DNA from: Gammaproteobacteria bacterium
Lineage (GTDB): Bacteria; Pseudomonadota; Gammaproteobacteria; Xanthomonadales; Marinicellaceae
Length of the DNA: 64,000 nt
Assembly (NCBI GenBank): GCA_024280395.1
Contig: JAJRQG010000104.1
Span: forward strand, 1 to 64,000
Direction: 5' to 3'
Within the stretch, counting starts at the first letter, position 1. Every line of letters begins with the position of its first letter. This document shows positions 26,348 to 37,400 of this stretch, piece after piece. The notes below the pieces were generated by a model. The model was given only the letters and a program-made list of their open reading frames with translations. It had not been told where the DNA came from and made no database searches. The translations under genes were made by a program, and so were the position numbers.

Positions 26348-29300
26348 CTATTCGTCTAACAATTCGACTTTAATCATATTGTCATTAGAATTCCTGTCAA
26401 TCATCTTGATATAGGGATCAATGCCTGCATATTTTGGCAGCTCATTGACTTCAAAGGTGAATGTGTTTTCACCCGTTTTAACAAATTCTTTATCGAATTT
26501 TAAAACGTGTGAGTCGTCTTTGGCTGTATCTGGATCAGTTGAGAATATCCCAATATCAAAATAATCTTCAACCACATCTTTGGTTTCTTCACCTTTGCCA
26601 TCGGCATAATACTTATCGGCTTCGATGCTTAGTTCCACTTGGTAGTTACCATTGGCTAGTTTTTTAGCGGTGGCTTTTTTGGTTTTTAAATCAAATATAG
26701 TAATTTTAGTAAACATATCATCAATGAATTTCATATCATCATTACTGGCCACTGCTTTAATATGCCTCACTAAATCCAATGTGGTTGGATAAGGATCGGA
26801 CTGATATTGAAATTCAGTCAGTAAATTTCGCAAGGCCGTATTGAAGGTTTTTTCACTCAAGAGGTCTTTAAGCGCATACATGACGATGCCGCCTTTTGCA
26901 TAGTGGATATATTGTTGATTCTCGACTCGCATTAACGGCATTTCTTCTAAAATTTCACTACTGCGCCCACGTAAGTATCTGTCCATTTCGTATTTTAAAA
27001 ATTTACGCAAATGGTGTTCTCCATAAAGTTGTTCCATAACTAAATAAGCAGAATATTCAGACAATGACTCTGACAATGTAGCTGAACCCTGTACATCTGC
27101 TGGCATTAGTTGATGCCCCCACCACTGATGCCCCATTTCGTGAGCAGTGACAAATGATACCCAATCAATGGCTTCTTCATCACGTAAGTCTGCAATAAAA
27201 CCAATGTCCTCCGAATATGGAATGGTGTTAGAGAAACTTTGCGCGAATGATGCATAGCGTGGAAACTCGATTATACGTACTTGACGGTGCTGATAAGGGG
27301 AAAATTCTTGCTTGTAATAATCCAATGACATTTTCACTGAATCTATCATTTTCTGTACATTTTTATAGTGTCCTTGATGGTGGTATACCTCAATACTGAT
27401 GTCATGATAATTTTCCTTAACCACTTCATATCGACCCGACAAAAAAGCCACAAAGTTAAAAATAGGGGAATCCATTTTATAATGAAAATACCTTCTGCCT
27501 TCTTTAACCCATTCTTTTTGTAAATAACCTGGTGTAATGGCAAATTGATCTTCCAGGGTTGAAACCACTGCTTCAAAATTAATAAAATCCGCTTCAGGAC
27601 CAATAAAACCAGTTCTGTACATGGATTCGTCTTCTAATTTGGCAGTACGTTGTGGCGGGCTCATGCCACGTTTCTTGCGTTCTTGTCGGTCTTGCATTTC
27701 CAGACTGGGGAAATAGCCAAAGTGCGGCAATAACAACATGTTATTAATAAATGAACCATTGGCAACAATAGTGTTGTCAGATTCTTTATCAACAAAGCCA
27801 AGTGCCTGTCTGAAAACTTTAAATTCAACTTTTATGCTTTCACCGGGTTTTAATACTGGATTGAAATGTAGCCATCCGACATTATATTCTGTATCAAAAT
27901 CTTTTAACTCAATACCAACACCTGAGATTTCTATTGTGCTCTGTTTGTCCCAACTCAGTAATGTTTTGTCAATATAGTCATCGGTTTTATTTTTTACGAT
28001 GTAATATCCATCGGCTTCAACTTTGCGTTGATTGGGATATATGTCGACATTGACATAAAGGTCGGTAATCTTTGCCAGAGGTCTATCTTCAAACTGTTTG
28101 AATTTTTTCTCGTAATTTTCTGCAAAAGAGAAAGCTTGATCTTCTGTGACGAAATTATTTAGTATACGGGTATTGTAATGAATAAAACCACCCATTCCAA
28201 TAAACAGTATTGTGCCCAAAATTGTGGCGGTGATTCCTGACTTGCCTAGATTGCCCAACAACAATGACCAACGGTATCTTAAATTATACTCAGTACCACG
28301 TCTGTACAAGCCATAGCCCATTGTAACCAAGATGATACTTAATCCCAACCAGTATAAATTATAGGATAGAATCGGTAAATTATAATGTCCATACTGATTC
28401 ATGTCACTGAATGTGGTACTGGGTAGTTCAGCAAAATTCCACATATTGTGTTCTAGGCCCAATTGGGTTAATATCAGTGTACTCATAATATATAATACAA
28501 ATAATCCCATGCCAATGTATTTACTGGAGCTAATGACTTGGAAAAACACAGATAGAATACAGGTCATTAATACAGGAATTAAAAAGGTATAAAAAATGGT
28601 GGAAAAATAAACACCCCATTCAAAAATCATATATCCTTTAGATGCTTGAAATAAAACAGTAAACGCAACCCCAAAAGCAACTAACAAAAACATAATAACA
28701 AAGAGTGCCAGTACTTTTGGAAAATACAGAACCCAATTTTTAGATGGGGTAGATTCAACAATTTCTCCCATGCCTTGTTGCTTTTCACGCCAAACCATTT
28801 CTCCAGCATAATAAACAATAATTATCATGATTAACATGAAAAATGATTCTATAATTATATTTGCCATTTTACGGGTCAGTGGCCAATCATCTGTACCAAA
28901 AGCTCCGGATGGCACAAAAAATATTACCGATAAATTAAACAGAGAAATAAGACTTAAGATGATAAAGGCTGGACTTTTAATAACTTGAGAAATTTCGAAT
29001 TTTGTACGAATGATGAAGCGCGCCCACTGCGAAGAATAATGATCAACAGGTGTGAGGGTTATAATTGATTTATTAAAGTCTGTATTCTCTTTTTTTGTTG
29101 TCTTGGAGACTTTAAAATTAAGTTCTTCACGAATATTGATAAGAAAATGTGTTAATCCTACTATTATTGCTGAAATCGAGAGCCACAATATTCGGTTTTG
29201 TAAAATAATGCCCTCAAGATTAACGGTTAAAGTGTTCATCTCATGTGATGTCCAATATCTGGTCGTTTGTGCGAAAGCCCTAAGACCAAAAGGATCTAGC

Positions 29301-29920
29301 ATTGCAGCCATAGTTAACATATTAGGGTCACGTAAAAAAACTCCAGAAAAAACCCACAATACAAAAAAAGCTACAACACCTAAATACATGCCCATCATAG
29401 AACGTGATAGCATGGCAAATGAGTAAAATAAAGTTGCCATGAAAATAAAATTGGGGATGATAAAAATAAAATAGGTATTAATGTAAGGTAACAAGGACGT
29501 AAGGCCTAATCTATCTGCATCTACCCAAGGCATCAAGCTACCTAGAAGCATTCCCAATGGGACAGTTGCAAATACAGCTAAACAAAACAATAAGGCTCCA
29601 GATAAACGGCCCCACAAATAACTGTTCTTTGTTATTGGCATGGAATGAATAATACCATTCATTTTATAACTATAATCTCTGGTGGCAGTTCCGCCAACGA
29701 ACCACGCCACCAAGAACATTCCAAAAATAGACAATGTTAACATGGTTACAGTTATTGCATTTGGTGAGTTATAGTTAACATTTGATGAACTGGCGCCAAT
29801 TGTTACACCTTCAATAACCATTGCTAAAAAAGTCAACACAAAAAATAATAATGAAACCACATAGAAAGAAGGTTGTTTTCTGAAGTATTTAAATTCAAAA
29901 CTTGCTAATTTAGTAAACAT
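26348..29920 (-). CDS. ABC-2 permease fused to an M1 aminopeptidase
   Basis: The 1190-residue protein joins two units. Residues 1 to about 575 form a membrane part with two blocks of about six helices each, typical of ABC-2 permeases (first segment FYVVSLLFFVLTFLAMVIEG). Residues about 600-1170 are an M1-type metallopeptidase with zinc motif HEMGHQWWGHQ (HEMGH at 927-931) and a downstream glutamate in LSESLSEY. The peptidase should face the periplasm. The adjacent gene supplies the ATPase, four bases upstream. Such fusions occur in gammaproteobacteria and Bacteroidetes; a role in peptide export or trimming is inferred. Confidence 0.9.
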   Translation of the reverse strand: MFTKLASFEFKYFRKQPSFYVVSLLFFVLTFLAMVIEGVTIGASSSNVNYNSPNAITVTMLTLSIFGMFLVAWFVGGTATRDYSYKMNGIIHSMPITKNSYLWGRLSGALLFCLAVFATVPLGMLLGSLMPWVDADRLGLTSLLPYINTYFIFIIPNFIFMATLFYSFAMLSRSMMGMYLGVVAFFVLWVFSGVFLRDPNMLTMAAMLDPFGLRAFAQTTRYWTSHEMNTLTVNLEGIILQNRILWLSISAIIVGLTHFLINIREELNFKVSKTTKKENTDFNKSIITLTPVDHYSSQWARFIIRTKFEISQVIKSPAFIILSLISLFNLSVIFFVPSGAFGTDDWPLTRKMANIIIESFFMLIMIIIVYYAGEMVWREKQQGMGEIVESTPSKNWVLYFPKVLALFVIMFLLVAFGVAFTVLFQASKGYMIFEWGVYFSTIFYTFLIPVLMTCILSVFFQVISSSKYIGMGLFVLYIMSTLILTQLGLEHNMWNFAELPSTTFSDMNQYGHYNLPILSYNLYWLGLSIILVTMGYGLYRRGTEYNLRYRWSLLLGNLGKSGITATILGTILFIGMGGFIHYNTRILNNFVTEDQAFSFAENYEKKFKQFEDRPLAKITDLYVNVDIYPNQRKVEADGYYIVKNKTDDYIDKTLLSWDKQSTIEISGVGIELKDFDTEYNVGWLHFNPVLKPGESIKVEFKVFRQALGFVDKESDNTIVANGSFINNMLLLPHFGYFPSLEMQDRQERKKRGMSPPQRTAKLEDESMYRTGFIGPEADFINFEAVVSTLEDQFAITPGYLQKEWVKEGRRYFHYKMDSPIFNFVAFLSGRYEVVKENYHDISIEVYHHQGHYKNVQKMIDSVKMSLDYYKQEFSPYQHRQVRIIEFPRYASFAQSFSNTIPYSEDIGFIADLRDEEAIDWVSFVTAHEMGHQWWGHQLMPADVQGSATLSESLSEYSAYLVMEQLYGEHHLRKFLKYEMDRYLRGRSSEILEEMPLMRVENQQYIHYAKGGIVMYALKDLLSEKTFNTALRNLLTEFQYQSDPYPTTLDLVRHIKAVASNDDMKFIDDMFTKITIFDLKTKKATAKKLANGNYQVELSIEADKYYADGKGEETKDVVEDYFDIGIFSTDPDTAKDDSHVLKFDKEFVKTGENTFTFEVNELPKYAGIDPYIKMIDRNSNDNMIKVELLDE

Positions 29921-29923
29921 AAT

Positions 29924-30826
29924 CTACTCCGCTGTGTTTTTTTTTGTTGCAAATTTCTTACAATTAAACAATGTGGAAAAATACACGTTTTCCAAATCTG
30001 GGATAATTTTTTCAAAGCCTTCACTACTTATGTCATGATCGGATAATACATGAATCAAAGTTTCACCCGCTTTTAATTTGGTTGATATCACTTGATAGGA
30101 TTCGCGTGCTTTTTCTAACGCTGATTTGGCAATGATTTTTTTCCATACCCGATTATTCAATTGCTCTCTTAGATCTTGTGGTTTGCCTTGAACCTGGATA
30201 GCTCCATCAGCCAATATTGCAAAATCAGAACAGAGTTCCTCAACATCATCAACGATATGTGTGGATAAAACAACCACTTTGTTCTCACCAATATCAGACA
30301 ATAAATTGTGGAAACGATTGCGTTCTTCTGGATCAAGCCCGGCAGTCGGCTCATCAACAATAATCAATTGTGGGTCACCCAATAAAGCTTGGGCAATGCC
30401 AAAGCGTTGTTTCATGCCACCAGAAAAGGAACTGACAGCTTTTTTACGGTCATCCCATAAATTTGTTTGATACAACAAGCCTTCAACCGCTTTTTTACGT
30501 TCCTTCTTGTTGTCTAATCCTTTTAGTACTGCCATGTGGTCTAATAAATCTATTGCAGAAATCCGCGGATAAACATCAAAATCTTGCGGTAAATAACCCA
30601 GTTTTAATCGCAAGTCTTGTGGGTTTTTTAACACATCAATGCCATCAAATTTTATTGTTCCTGAATCAGGCTGTTGAAGAGTGGCGATGGTACGCATTAA
30701 AGATGATTTACCTGCTCCATTGGGTCCAAGTAAACCAAACATTCCATGTTCAAGTTTAAGATTGACTTCGTCAATTGCTTTGACACCGTTGCTGTAAGTT
30801 TTTGATAGGTTTTTAATTTCAAGCAT
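29924..30826 (-). CDS. ABC transporter ATP-binding protein
   Basis: The 300-residue ATPase partners the permease-peptidase fusion encoded directly downstream. Walker A is GPNGAGKSS (residues 34-42), the signature is SFSGGMKQRFGIAQALLG, and Walker B ends in IIVDEPTAGLDPEERN, followed by the switch histidine in STHIVDDV. The start was placed at ATG 30826 (MLEIKNLSKTYSNG); an in-frame GTG 12 bases earlier is less likely. The last 90 residues form a C-terminal domain of unknown role. Confidence 0.92.
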   Translation of the reverse strand: MLEIKNLSKTYSNGVKAIDEVNLKLEHGMFGLLGPNGAGKSSLMRTIATLQQPDSGTIKFDGIDVLKNPQDLRLKLGYLPQDFDVYPRISAIDLLDHMAVLKGLDNKKERKKAVEGLLYQTNLWDDRKKAVSSFSGGMKQRFGIAQALLGDPQLIIVDEPTAGLDPEERNRFHNLLSDIGENKVVVLSTHIVDDVEELCSDFAILADGAIQVQGKPQDLREQLNNRVWKKIIAKSALEKARESYQVISTKLKAGETLIHVLSDHDISSEGFEKIIPDLENVYFSTLFNCKKFATKKNTAE

Positions 30827-30936
30827 GATTGAATCCACAGTATTATTCTAGTGGACCTAGAATAATCTATCTGCAAATTCAAAACAATAGGCTAATGGTC
30901 ACTAAATAACTAACTGGGTTAGACAGTAACTCTACT

Positions 30937-33900
30937 TTATGATTTATTGTTAATTCTTTCCAATAGCCCTTGTTCAATGGCAATAGTTTTATCGGAGAGG
31001 ACTTTTTTAAAGCTCCAGGTTTCAGACAGCGGAGATTTCCAGATATAACCAATGGCACAATTTCGGCCACTTTGTTTGGCATCGTACAATGCCAAATCTG
31101 CCAATTGAAGGGTTTTTTCCCAAGGCAATTCTTCATTGGGATTTTGTTCCAAGGGAGTAAGAGCAAAACCAATCGAGCAATTAAGTCTGATTTTCTTATT
31201 TTGCGAAATTACAATGTCAAGTTTTCGACAATCTTGAATGATTTCTTGCGCGATTTGCTCTAGTCTTTGTGCATCAATTTGAGGGCAAATGATGAGAAAT
31301 TCTTCACCACCCCAACGGGAGGCAATTTGCTCTTTGCGTATTATTTTTTGCAGCATTTGAGCGAAAACTTTTAGTGCAACATCACCAGCGGAATGGCCGA
31401 ATTTATCATTGATTGCTTTAAAATAGTCCAAATCTATAATTAATATTCCCAGTTGTCCTATATGGCTCATTTCTTGGAGTTTTCCAATTATATTGTGTAC
31501 ATGATTGCGATTGGCTAGGCGCGTTAAGTTGTCATGGTTGGCCAACCATTCAAGACCTTTATTTAAGTCGTTGAGTTGTTTTGTTCTTTCCAATACTGTG
31601 TTTTCTAAATGCAATGCATGCAGCTTGCTTCTATGATTGCGGTAAAAGAAGGCACCAAGAATGGCCGCAATGACCAGCGCAAGAAACCAAATAGTACGCC
31701 AAAAAGGAGGAGTGACCGTAAAGTTAAAAGTTGAAGCTTGTGGGTTCCATTTACCTGTTCCTATTCTTGCAGTTACTTCAAATGTATAATCTCCCGAGGC
31801 TAAAGAGTTGATTTGTAGCTCTCTTAAACGGGTTTCACGCCAAGGAGTTGTATCGGATTGTTTCAATCGGTATTTAAAGTTAATGTCAGGTGAACGCTGA
31901 AAACTAATGGCCGAGTATCTAAAGTTTAAACTGCTGCCTTGTTGTTGGATTGTAGAATGAATATTTAAGGGCAGTTCGTTTTGATTATTACTGATAGACA
32001 ACAAGTGAACAGGTGGAGGTGTGCTCGATCCTGGTTTAAAATCAGCTGAGAAACGACTGATGCCTTCGCCTGTTCCAAACCATAAATCTCCATTTTGCGC
32101 TTTATAACCTGCCCCTCGATTGACCAAATCAAAAACTAATCCCTCCCTTGATGTGATTATAGTAAACTCCTGTCCATCGAATATAGCAACACCGCGGCTT
32201 GTTCCTATCCAAATTTCATCACCATTGCCAGGCAAAATCACCGTGGTATTATTGTGTGGTAAGCCATCTTGGGTTGTCCAGTTTTTAAACTGGCCAGCAA
32301 AAAAATAACTTAAGCCATTGTTGGTGGCAATCCACAGGCCTCCCAAATCATCTTCATTAAAATCATTGATGAAATTTGCGGGCAATCCATCAGAAATTGA
32401 ATAGTTGGTAAATTTGTCTTTGTTATAGTAGGTTAAGCCGTTTGCCGATGCTATCCATAAGCCTCCACTTTTACTTTCTAAGATACGATTAATTCTATTG
32501 TTGGATAAACCATTACTGGTATTGTGTTGAGTGAATTTTTCGCCATCAAATCGATCTAGTCCATTGTTGGTCCCTATCCATAAATCGTTATTGTCTGTTT
32601 GAATAATATGGTAATTGATTGAACCGCTCATACCTTGTGCTTGATCATAGTTGATGAATTGGCCATCGACTAAATGGCTTAAGCCCTGCAGTGTGCCAAA
32701 CCAAGGCGAACCATCGTTATCGATGATGGTTGAAAGAACTTTGTTGTGCGGCAACCCATCTTTGCGAGAATAATGCTTCATTTGTCCATTGCATAAACTG
32801 CTAACTCCATTACCATTGGTGCCAAACCAAATGCATCCATTGTGATCATCAGCTATAGAATAAACATTGGGATTGGGTAAGTTTGTTTGTGCTTTCCAGT
32901 TCAATACTTTAGATGTACTTAATCTAGCTAGTCCACCACCATAAGTGCCAAACCACATATTGCCTTCGTTGTCTTGGAAAATACTATTTACACTATTATC
33001 AGGTAACCCATCATCCATATCAAAATGTTGGGAATTCAAGTTTTCATCCAGTTTATAGACGCCGAAATCTCGCGTGCCGAGCCAGATGTTATTTTGTTGG
33101 TCTCGAATAATGGTGTTGATGGTTTGTTTGCTTAGATCCAATCCCAAGTCAAAAGGAATAAAAGCTTTTCCATTAAATTTAACCACACCATGTCGAGTAC
33201 CAACCCATATACTGTCATCGGAATGTTGATAAAATGTTCTAATTTCAGATTCTTTTGCCTGCCATGGAATGATTTCAACAACACCTGATTTTATGCGTAC
33301 AACTTTATTTGACATGCCTGCCCAAATATTACCTTGGTTATCAACCATGATACTGCGAACTCTGTCCTTTGGTAGTCCGTTTTGGTAATCAATCTGTTCG
33401 ATAATCTTTGGATTGTTGCCGGCTTGGACTTGCAATAAACCTGCGCCATAAGTCGCAACCCAAATACTACCATCTTTTGCTTCACTGAGGGCTCGGGCAG
33501 AAGTGTTTTCTGGCCATCCTTCTACTGTGTGAAAGCGCTCCCCATCAAATCTTGCTAAGCCCAATTCACTGGAGGCCCACAAAGTACCATTTTTGGTACT
33601 CAATAAATCTCTAGCTAGATTATGAGGCAATCCTTGTTTTTTACCATAAGTCCAAAATTGATTGCCATCAAAACGATTGATTCCAGTTCTTGTTGCTATC
33701 CATAAAAACCCAGATTTGTCCTGTTTGATTGAAAAAACAACAGTGTCTTCTAATCCATCGGAAATACTTAGGTGTGCAAAAGGCAGTTGTTGGGCTGTAG
33801 TTGTTAAGCTAAGCGGAATAAGAACAAATGTTAATAAACATTTATATATCAGAGTGTTAGATTTATTGAAGGCTAGATAAAAACAGCTTCCAATGCGATA

Positions 33901-33945
33901 AAACATTTTATTTAACATTTCAATATTTTCCATGATAGTAATCAT
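30937..33945 (-). CDS. Two-component-type beta-propeller sensor diguanylate cyclase
   Basis: The 1002-residue protein has an N-terminal membrane/signal segment, then about 14 Reg_prop repeats. These show the recurring pattern DNxGNxWxGTxxGLxxxDG and should form two periplasmic beta-propellers. A Y_Y_Y domain follows (around FKYRLKQSDTTPWRE), then one transmembrane helix (TIWFLALVIAAILGAFFY), a coiled coil and a GGDEF domain with RWGGEEF (about residue 876). The I-site is lost (RKEQ). It resembles hybrid two-component sensors of Bacteroidetes but has a cyclase as output. An AGGA at fitting distance supports ATG 33945. Confidence 0.9.
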   Translation of the reverse strand: MITIMENIEMLNKMFYRIGSCFYLAFNKSNTLIYKCLLTFVLIPLSLTTTAQQLPFAHLSISDGLEDTVVFSIKQDKSGFLWIATRTGINRFDGNQFWTYGKKQGLPHNLARDLLSTKNGTLWASSELGLARFDGERFHTVEGWPENTSARALSEAKDGSIWVATYGAGLLQVQAGNNPKIIEQIDYQNGLPKDRVRSIMVDNQGNIWAGMSNKVVRIKSGVVEIIPWQAKESEIRTFYQHSDDSIWVGTRHGVVKFNGKAFIPFDLGLDLSKQTINTIIRDQQNNIWLGTRDFGVYKLDENLNSQHFDMDDGLPDNSVNSIFQDNEGNMWFGTYGGGLARLSTSKVLNWKAQTNLPNPNVYSIADDHNGCIWFGTNGNGVSSLCNGQMKHYSRKDGLPHNKVLSTIIDNDGSPWFGTLQGLSHLVDGQFINYDQAQGMSGSINYHIIQTDNNDLWIGTNNGLDRFDGEKFTQHNTSNGLSNNRINRILESKSGGLWIASANGLTYYNKDKFTNYSISDGLPANFINDFNEDDLGGLWIATNNGLSYFFAGQFKNWTTQDGLPHNNTTVILPGNGDEIWIGTSRGVAIFDGQEFTIITSREGLVFDLVNRGAGYKAQNGDLWFGTGEGISRFSADFKPGSSTPPPVHLLSISNNQNELPLNIHSTIQQQGSSLNFRYSAISFQRSPDINFKYRLKQSDTTPWRETRLRELQINSLASGDYTFEVTARIGTGKWNPQASTFNFTVTPPFWRTIWFLALVIAAILGAFFYRNHRSKLHALHLENTVLERTKQLNDLNKGLEWLANHDNLTRLANRNHVHNIIGKLQEMSHIGQLGILIIDLDYFKAINDKFGHSAGDVALKVFAQMLQKIIRKEQIASRWGGEEFLIICPQIDAQRLEQIAQEIIQDCRKLDIVISQNKKIRLNCSIGFALTPLEQNPNEELPWEKTLQLADLALYDAKQSGRNCAIGYIWKSPLSETWSFKKVLSDKTIAIEQGLLERINNKS

Positions 33946-33983
33946 AGCATGTCCTATTGAAATTATATATGTGCTAATTTGTG

Positions 33984-34014
33984 GACAAAAAAAAAGTCCA
34001 AGCTGTGGACTTTT
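33984..34014 (-). terminator. Intrinsic terminator after queF
   Basis: AAAAGTCCA (33992-34000) and TGGACTTTT (34006-34014) make a nine-pair stem with a five-base loop. On the minus strand a long T run follows (plus-strand A at 33987-33995). It lies between queF and the propeller gene, so queF is a separate unit. Confidence 0.85.
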
Positions 34015-34050
34015 CTGTGATGCCTGTCACATTTTCAAAGTTCCAATGTG

Positions 34051-34407
34051 TCAATCTTTGGTATGTTCAACGGTAACATCGGTATAAATTCCACCTCTGA
34101 CCATGAATTCAACACGAACTTTCATCCAACGCGGATTAGTAGCGCGTACCAAGTCATCTAAAATTTCATTGGTAACGGCTTCATGAAATGCACCTGTGTC
34201 ACGGAATGACCAAACATATAACTTCAAAGATTTCAATTCAACACACAATTCATCTGGTGTGTAATCAAGATAAATGGTTGCAAAATCTGGTTGGCCTGTT
34301 TTTGGACAAAGACAGGTGAATTCAGGAATTTTGATAGAGATTTTATAATCTCTGCCTTTTTGTGGGTTAACAAATGTTTCTAATTCTTTGCTTGCGGTTG
34401 TAGTCAT
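34051..34407 (-). CDS. queF: NADPH-dependent 7-cyano-7-deazaguanine reductase
   Basis: QueF reduces preQ0 to preQ1 in queuosine biosynthesis. The 118-residue product is the short, unimodular form (YkvM-like) rather than the long form common in E. coli. The catalytic cysteine is in [11 protein letters not shown] (Cys34), with the partner aspartate seven residues on (Asp41). The NADPH-binding motif ELKSLKLY and FHEAVTNEI are also visible. It is divergent from smc. The intervening 61 bases hold a GGTGC/GCACC inverted repeat (34416-34436). Other queuosine genes are not in the window. Confidence 0.92.
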   Translation of the reverse strand: MTTTASKELETFVNPQKGRDYKISIKIPEFTCLCPKTGQPDFATIYLDYTPDELCVELKSLKLYVWSFRDTGAFHEAVTNEILDDLVRATNPRWMKVRVEFMVRGGIYTDVTVEHTKD

Positions 34408-34468
34408 GGCATAATGGTGCGTTTAAAAATTGCACCTTAACCAATAACAAAGGGATTATCAAGCCTAT

Positions 34469-37400
34469 ATGCGATTATCAAAGATAAAACTATCAGGATT
34501 TAAGTCATTTGTAGACACGACTGAATTTCTCATGCCTTCAAACCTCATAGGCGTGGTTGGACCCAATGGTTGTGGGAAATCAAATATCATTGACGCGGTG
34601 CGTTGGGTGATGGGAGAAACCAGTGCCAAAATGTTGCGTGGTTCATCCATGACTGATGTCATCTTTAGTGGATCCAGTGCCAGAAAACCAGTGGGTACAG
34701 CCACTGTAGAGCTGATTTTTGATAACAGTGATGGCTCAGTAAAAGGAGAGTTTGCTAAATACAGCGAAATATCCGTAAAGCGTTTGGTTTCCCGTGATGG
34801 CCAATCCAAATATTACCTGAATAAAACCAAATGCCGCAAAAAAGACATCACTGACTTGTTTCTTGGAACAGGATTGGGACCCAGAAGTTATGCCATTATT
34901 GAACAAGGCATGATTTCTCGCATTGTTGAATCCAAACCTGAAGAATTGCGTGGTTATATTGAAGAAGCAGCTGGCATTTCAAAATACAGAGAGCGCCGCC
35001 GAGAAACAGAACGTCGAATAAAACACACCCGTGAAAACCTAGAGCGTTTAGATGATTTACGGGCAGAAGTTGGTAAACACATCAATCATTTGCAACGACA
35101 AGCTAAGAACGCCGAAAAATACAAAGGTTTGAAGGAAAAATATAGAGTTCTGGAAGTGGAGTTGCTGGTTTTGAAATGGCAACAATGGAATAAAAAAACC
35201 GATAACAGTACTCAAGTGGTTACGGAATTTGATTTGGCGCTTGAAGAAATTAAAACCAGTTTGACCGGTAGCGAAACCCATATTGACAAACAACGCATTG
35301 CTTATCATGTGTTACAAGACAAAGGCAATAAAGTCCAAGAACAGCTGTATCTAGTAAATACGGAAATTGGTAAAATTGAACAATTTATTAGCCATACTAA
35401 GTCCTTGTCACAGCGCCTACAAAAAGAATTAGAAGATGCGGAAAATGCTTATAAAGTCAGTCAAGATCAATTAACCAGAGATCAACAAGAGCTAGAAAAA
35501 ACCCAGCAAGATTTGAAACAAGTCGTTCCAGAACTTGAAAAAACAGAATTAAATTTACAAGCCAAACAAGAAGCTTTTTCAACTCTTGAGGACGAATTGT
35601 TGGAATGGCAAACCAGTTGGAATCAATTGGTTTCTCAAATTTCTGAGAAAAATCGCATTGTAGAAGTGGAACAAACCAAAATAGCCAGTTTAGATCAGCA
35701 ACTGATTCGCCAGTCTGATAGATTGCAGGTGTTAAAAGAGGAAAGCTCAACAGCGGTCGCATTGCCTTTGGAGAATGAGCTAGAAGGATTGAAGCTAAAA
35801 CAAGAAGAACAAAATTACGCACAAGAAGAAAAAGTTGAAAAACTAGAACAAACCAAAGAAAGCCAAGAAAGTAAAAAACAGCAATCAAGAACGCTGAATG
35901 AAAAATTAAATCAATTGCAAATGGAATTGCACCAAGCTAAAGGCCGACGAGGATCTTTACAAGCCTTACAACAAGCAGCGATGGCAGATGACAATGAACA
36001 AGTAAAAACATGGTTTCAAGACAACGCCTTAGATGATTCACAAAAGTTGTCACAACTGTTAAGTGTGGAATCAGGATGGGAAAAAGCAGTTGAAACAGCT
36101 TTGGGCGATAAATTGCAAGCCTTAGTTCCCAGTGGTAAAACCTCGCATGAACAAGCATTGCTGGATTGGAAATATGGCAATTTGGTAATGGTTGAAAACA
36201 CCCATGGCAATATCAAAGCCAATAAAGGAACTTTGGCAGAAATGGTGCAAGCACCAGATGTTGTATATGAATGGTTCAATGATATTTATTTGTCTGAAAG
36301 TTTAACTGATGCATTAAAAAACAGGGACAAACTGGGCTCTGGTAAAATGTCCGTCACCACAGATGGTGTGTTGGTAGGAAAGAGTTGGATAAAAACTATT
36401 GCAGGTGAAAATGAAGGCGGATTTTTGCTGCGACAAAAAGAACTCAAGGAGCTGGAGGATAATATTGAACAATCAGAAGCAACCATTGAGCAAACGGTGA
36501 GTATGATTGAGCAAACCAGAGATGAAATAGCACAACTCGAAGGGCAAAAAGAACAATTGCAAATGGATGTCAACATGGGGCATCGCCGAGTTTCAGAGCT
36601 CAGTGCTAATATATCGTCCAAAAAACACAAAATCGAACAAATTCAGTTGCGTAATGTGCAAATTAATACCGAGTCGGAACAACTGCAAGTGCAGATTGAA
36701 ATTGATGAAAGCAGTGTTAAAAAAGCCAGAGCAAGTCTAGAAGAGGCGATTGAAATTGCCAGTGAATTACAAAATCAAAAATCTGAACAAGAACGCAGTC
36801 AACACGATTTGGTCGCAACTAAAGAACAAGCCAAGAAAACCTTATCTGAGACTTCTAGTTTTTATTATCAACAAAAATTACTGTTACAAAGTTTAGAAAG
36901 TAAGGTTGATTCTTCGCAAAATGGCATTCAACGACTTGAACAACATTGCCAGCGGCTGCAAGAACGAAAAACAGATTTAATCAAACAAATGTCACAAGAT
37001 TCCAATCCGCTAGATGCCAAGCAGAAAGAGCTAGATGATTTGTTGGAAAAGCGCATAGAAACTGAAAAACTCAGAGACGAATTGCGTCAACAAACCCAAT
37101 CTTGCCAAGGCGAACTGGAATTGCTTGAACGTCAAAGAAGTGACCACAACGCCAGTATCGAGCATGCCCGTTCAAAATTAGAAAATGCCAGATTAGAGCA
37201 CCAAAGCAACAAGTTGCGTGCAGATGCATATGCCAAACAAATCACAGAGAAAGGCTTTGAAATTAAAGATATCTTGAAAGAAATTCAAGAAGGACAAAAT
37301 GCAGAGTATAAGCAAAACGAATTGGAAAGATTGGATCGCAGTATTGTAAGGCTTGAGCCCGTGAATTTAGCTGCCATTTCGGAATACGAAGAAGAAAGTG

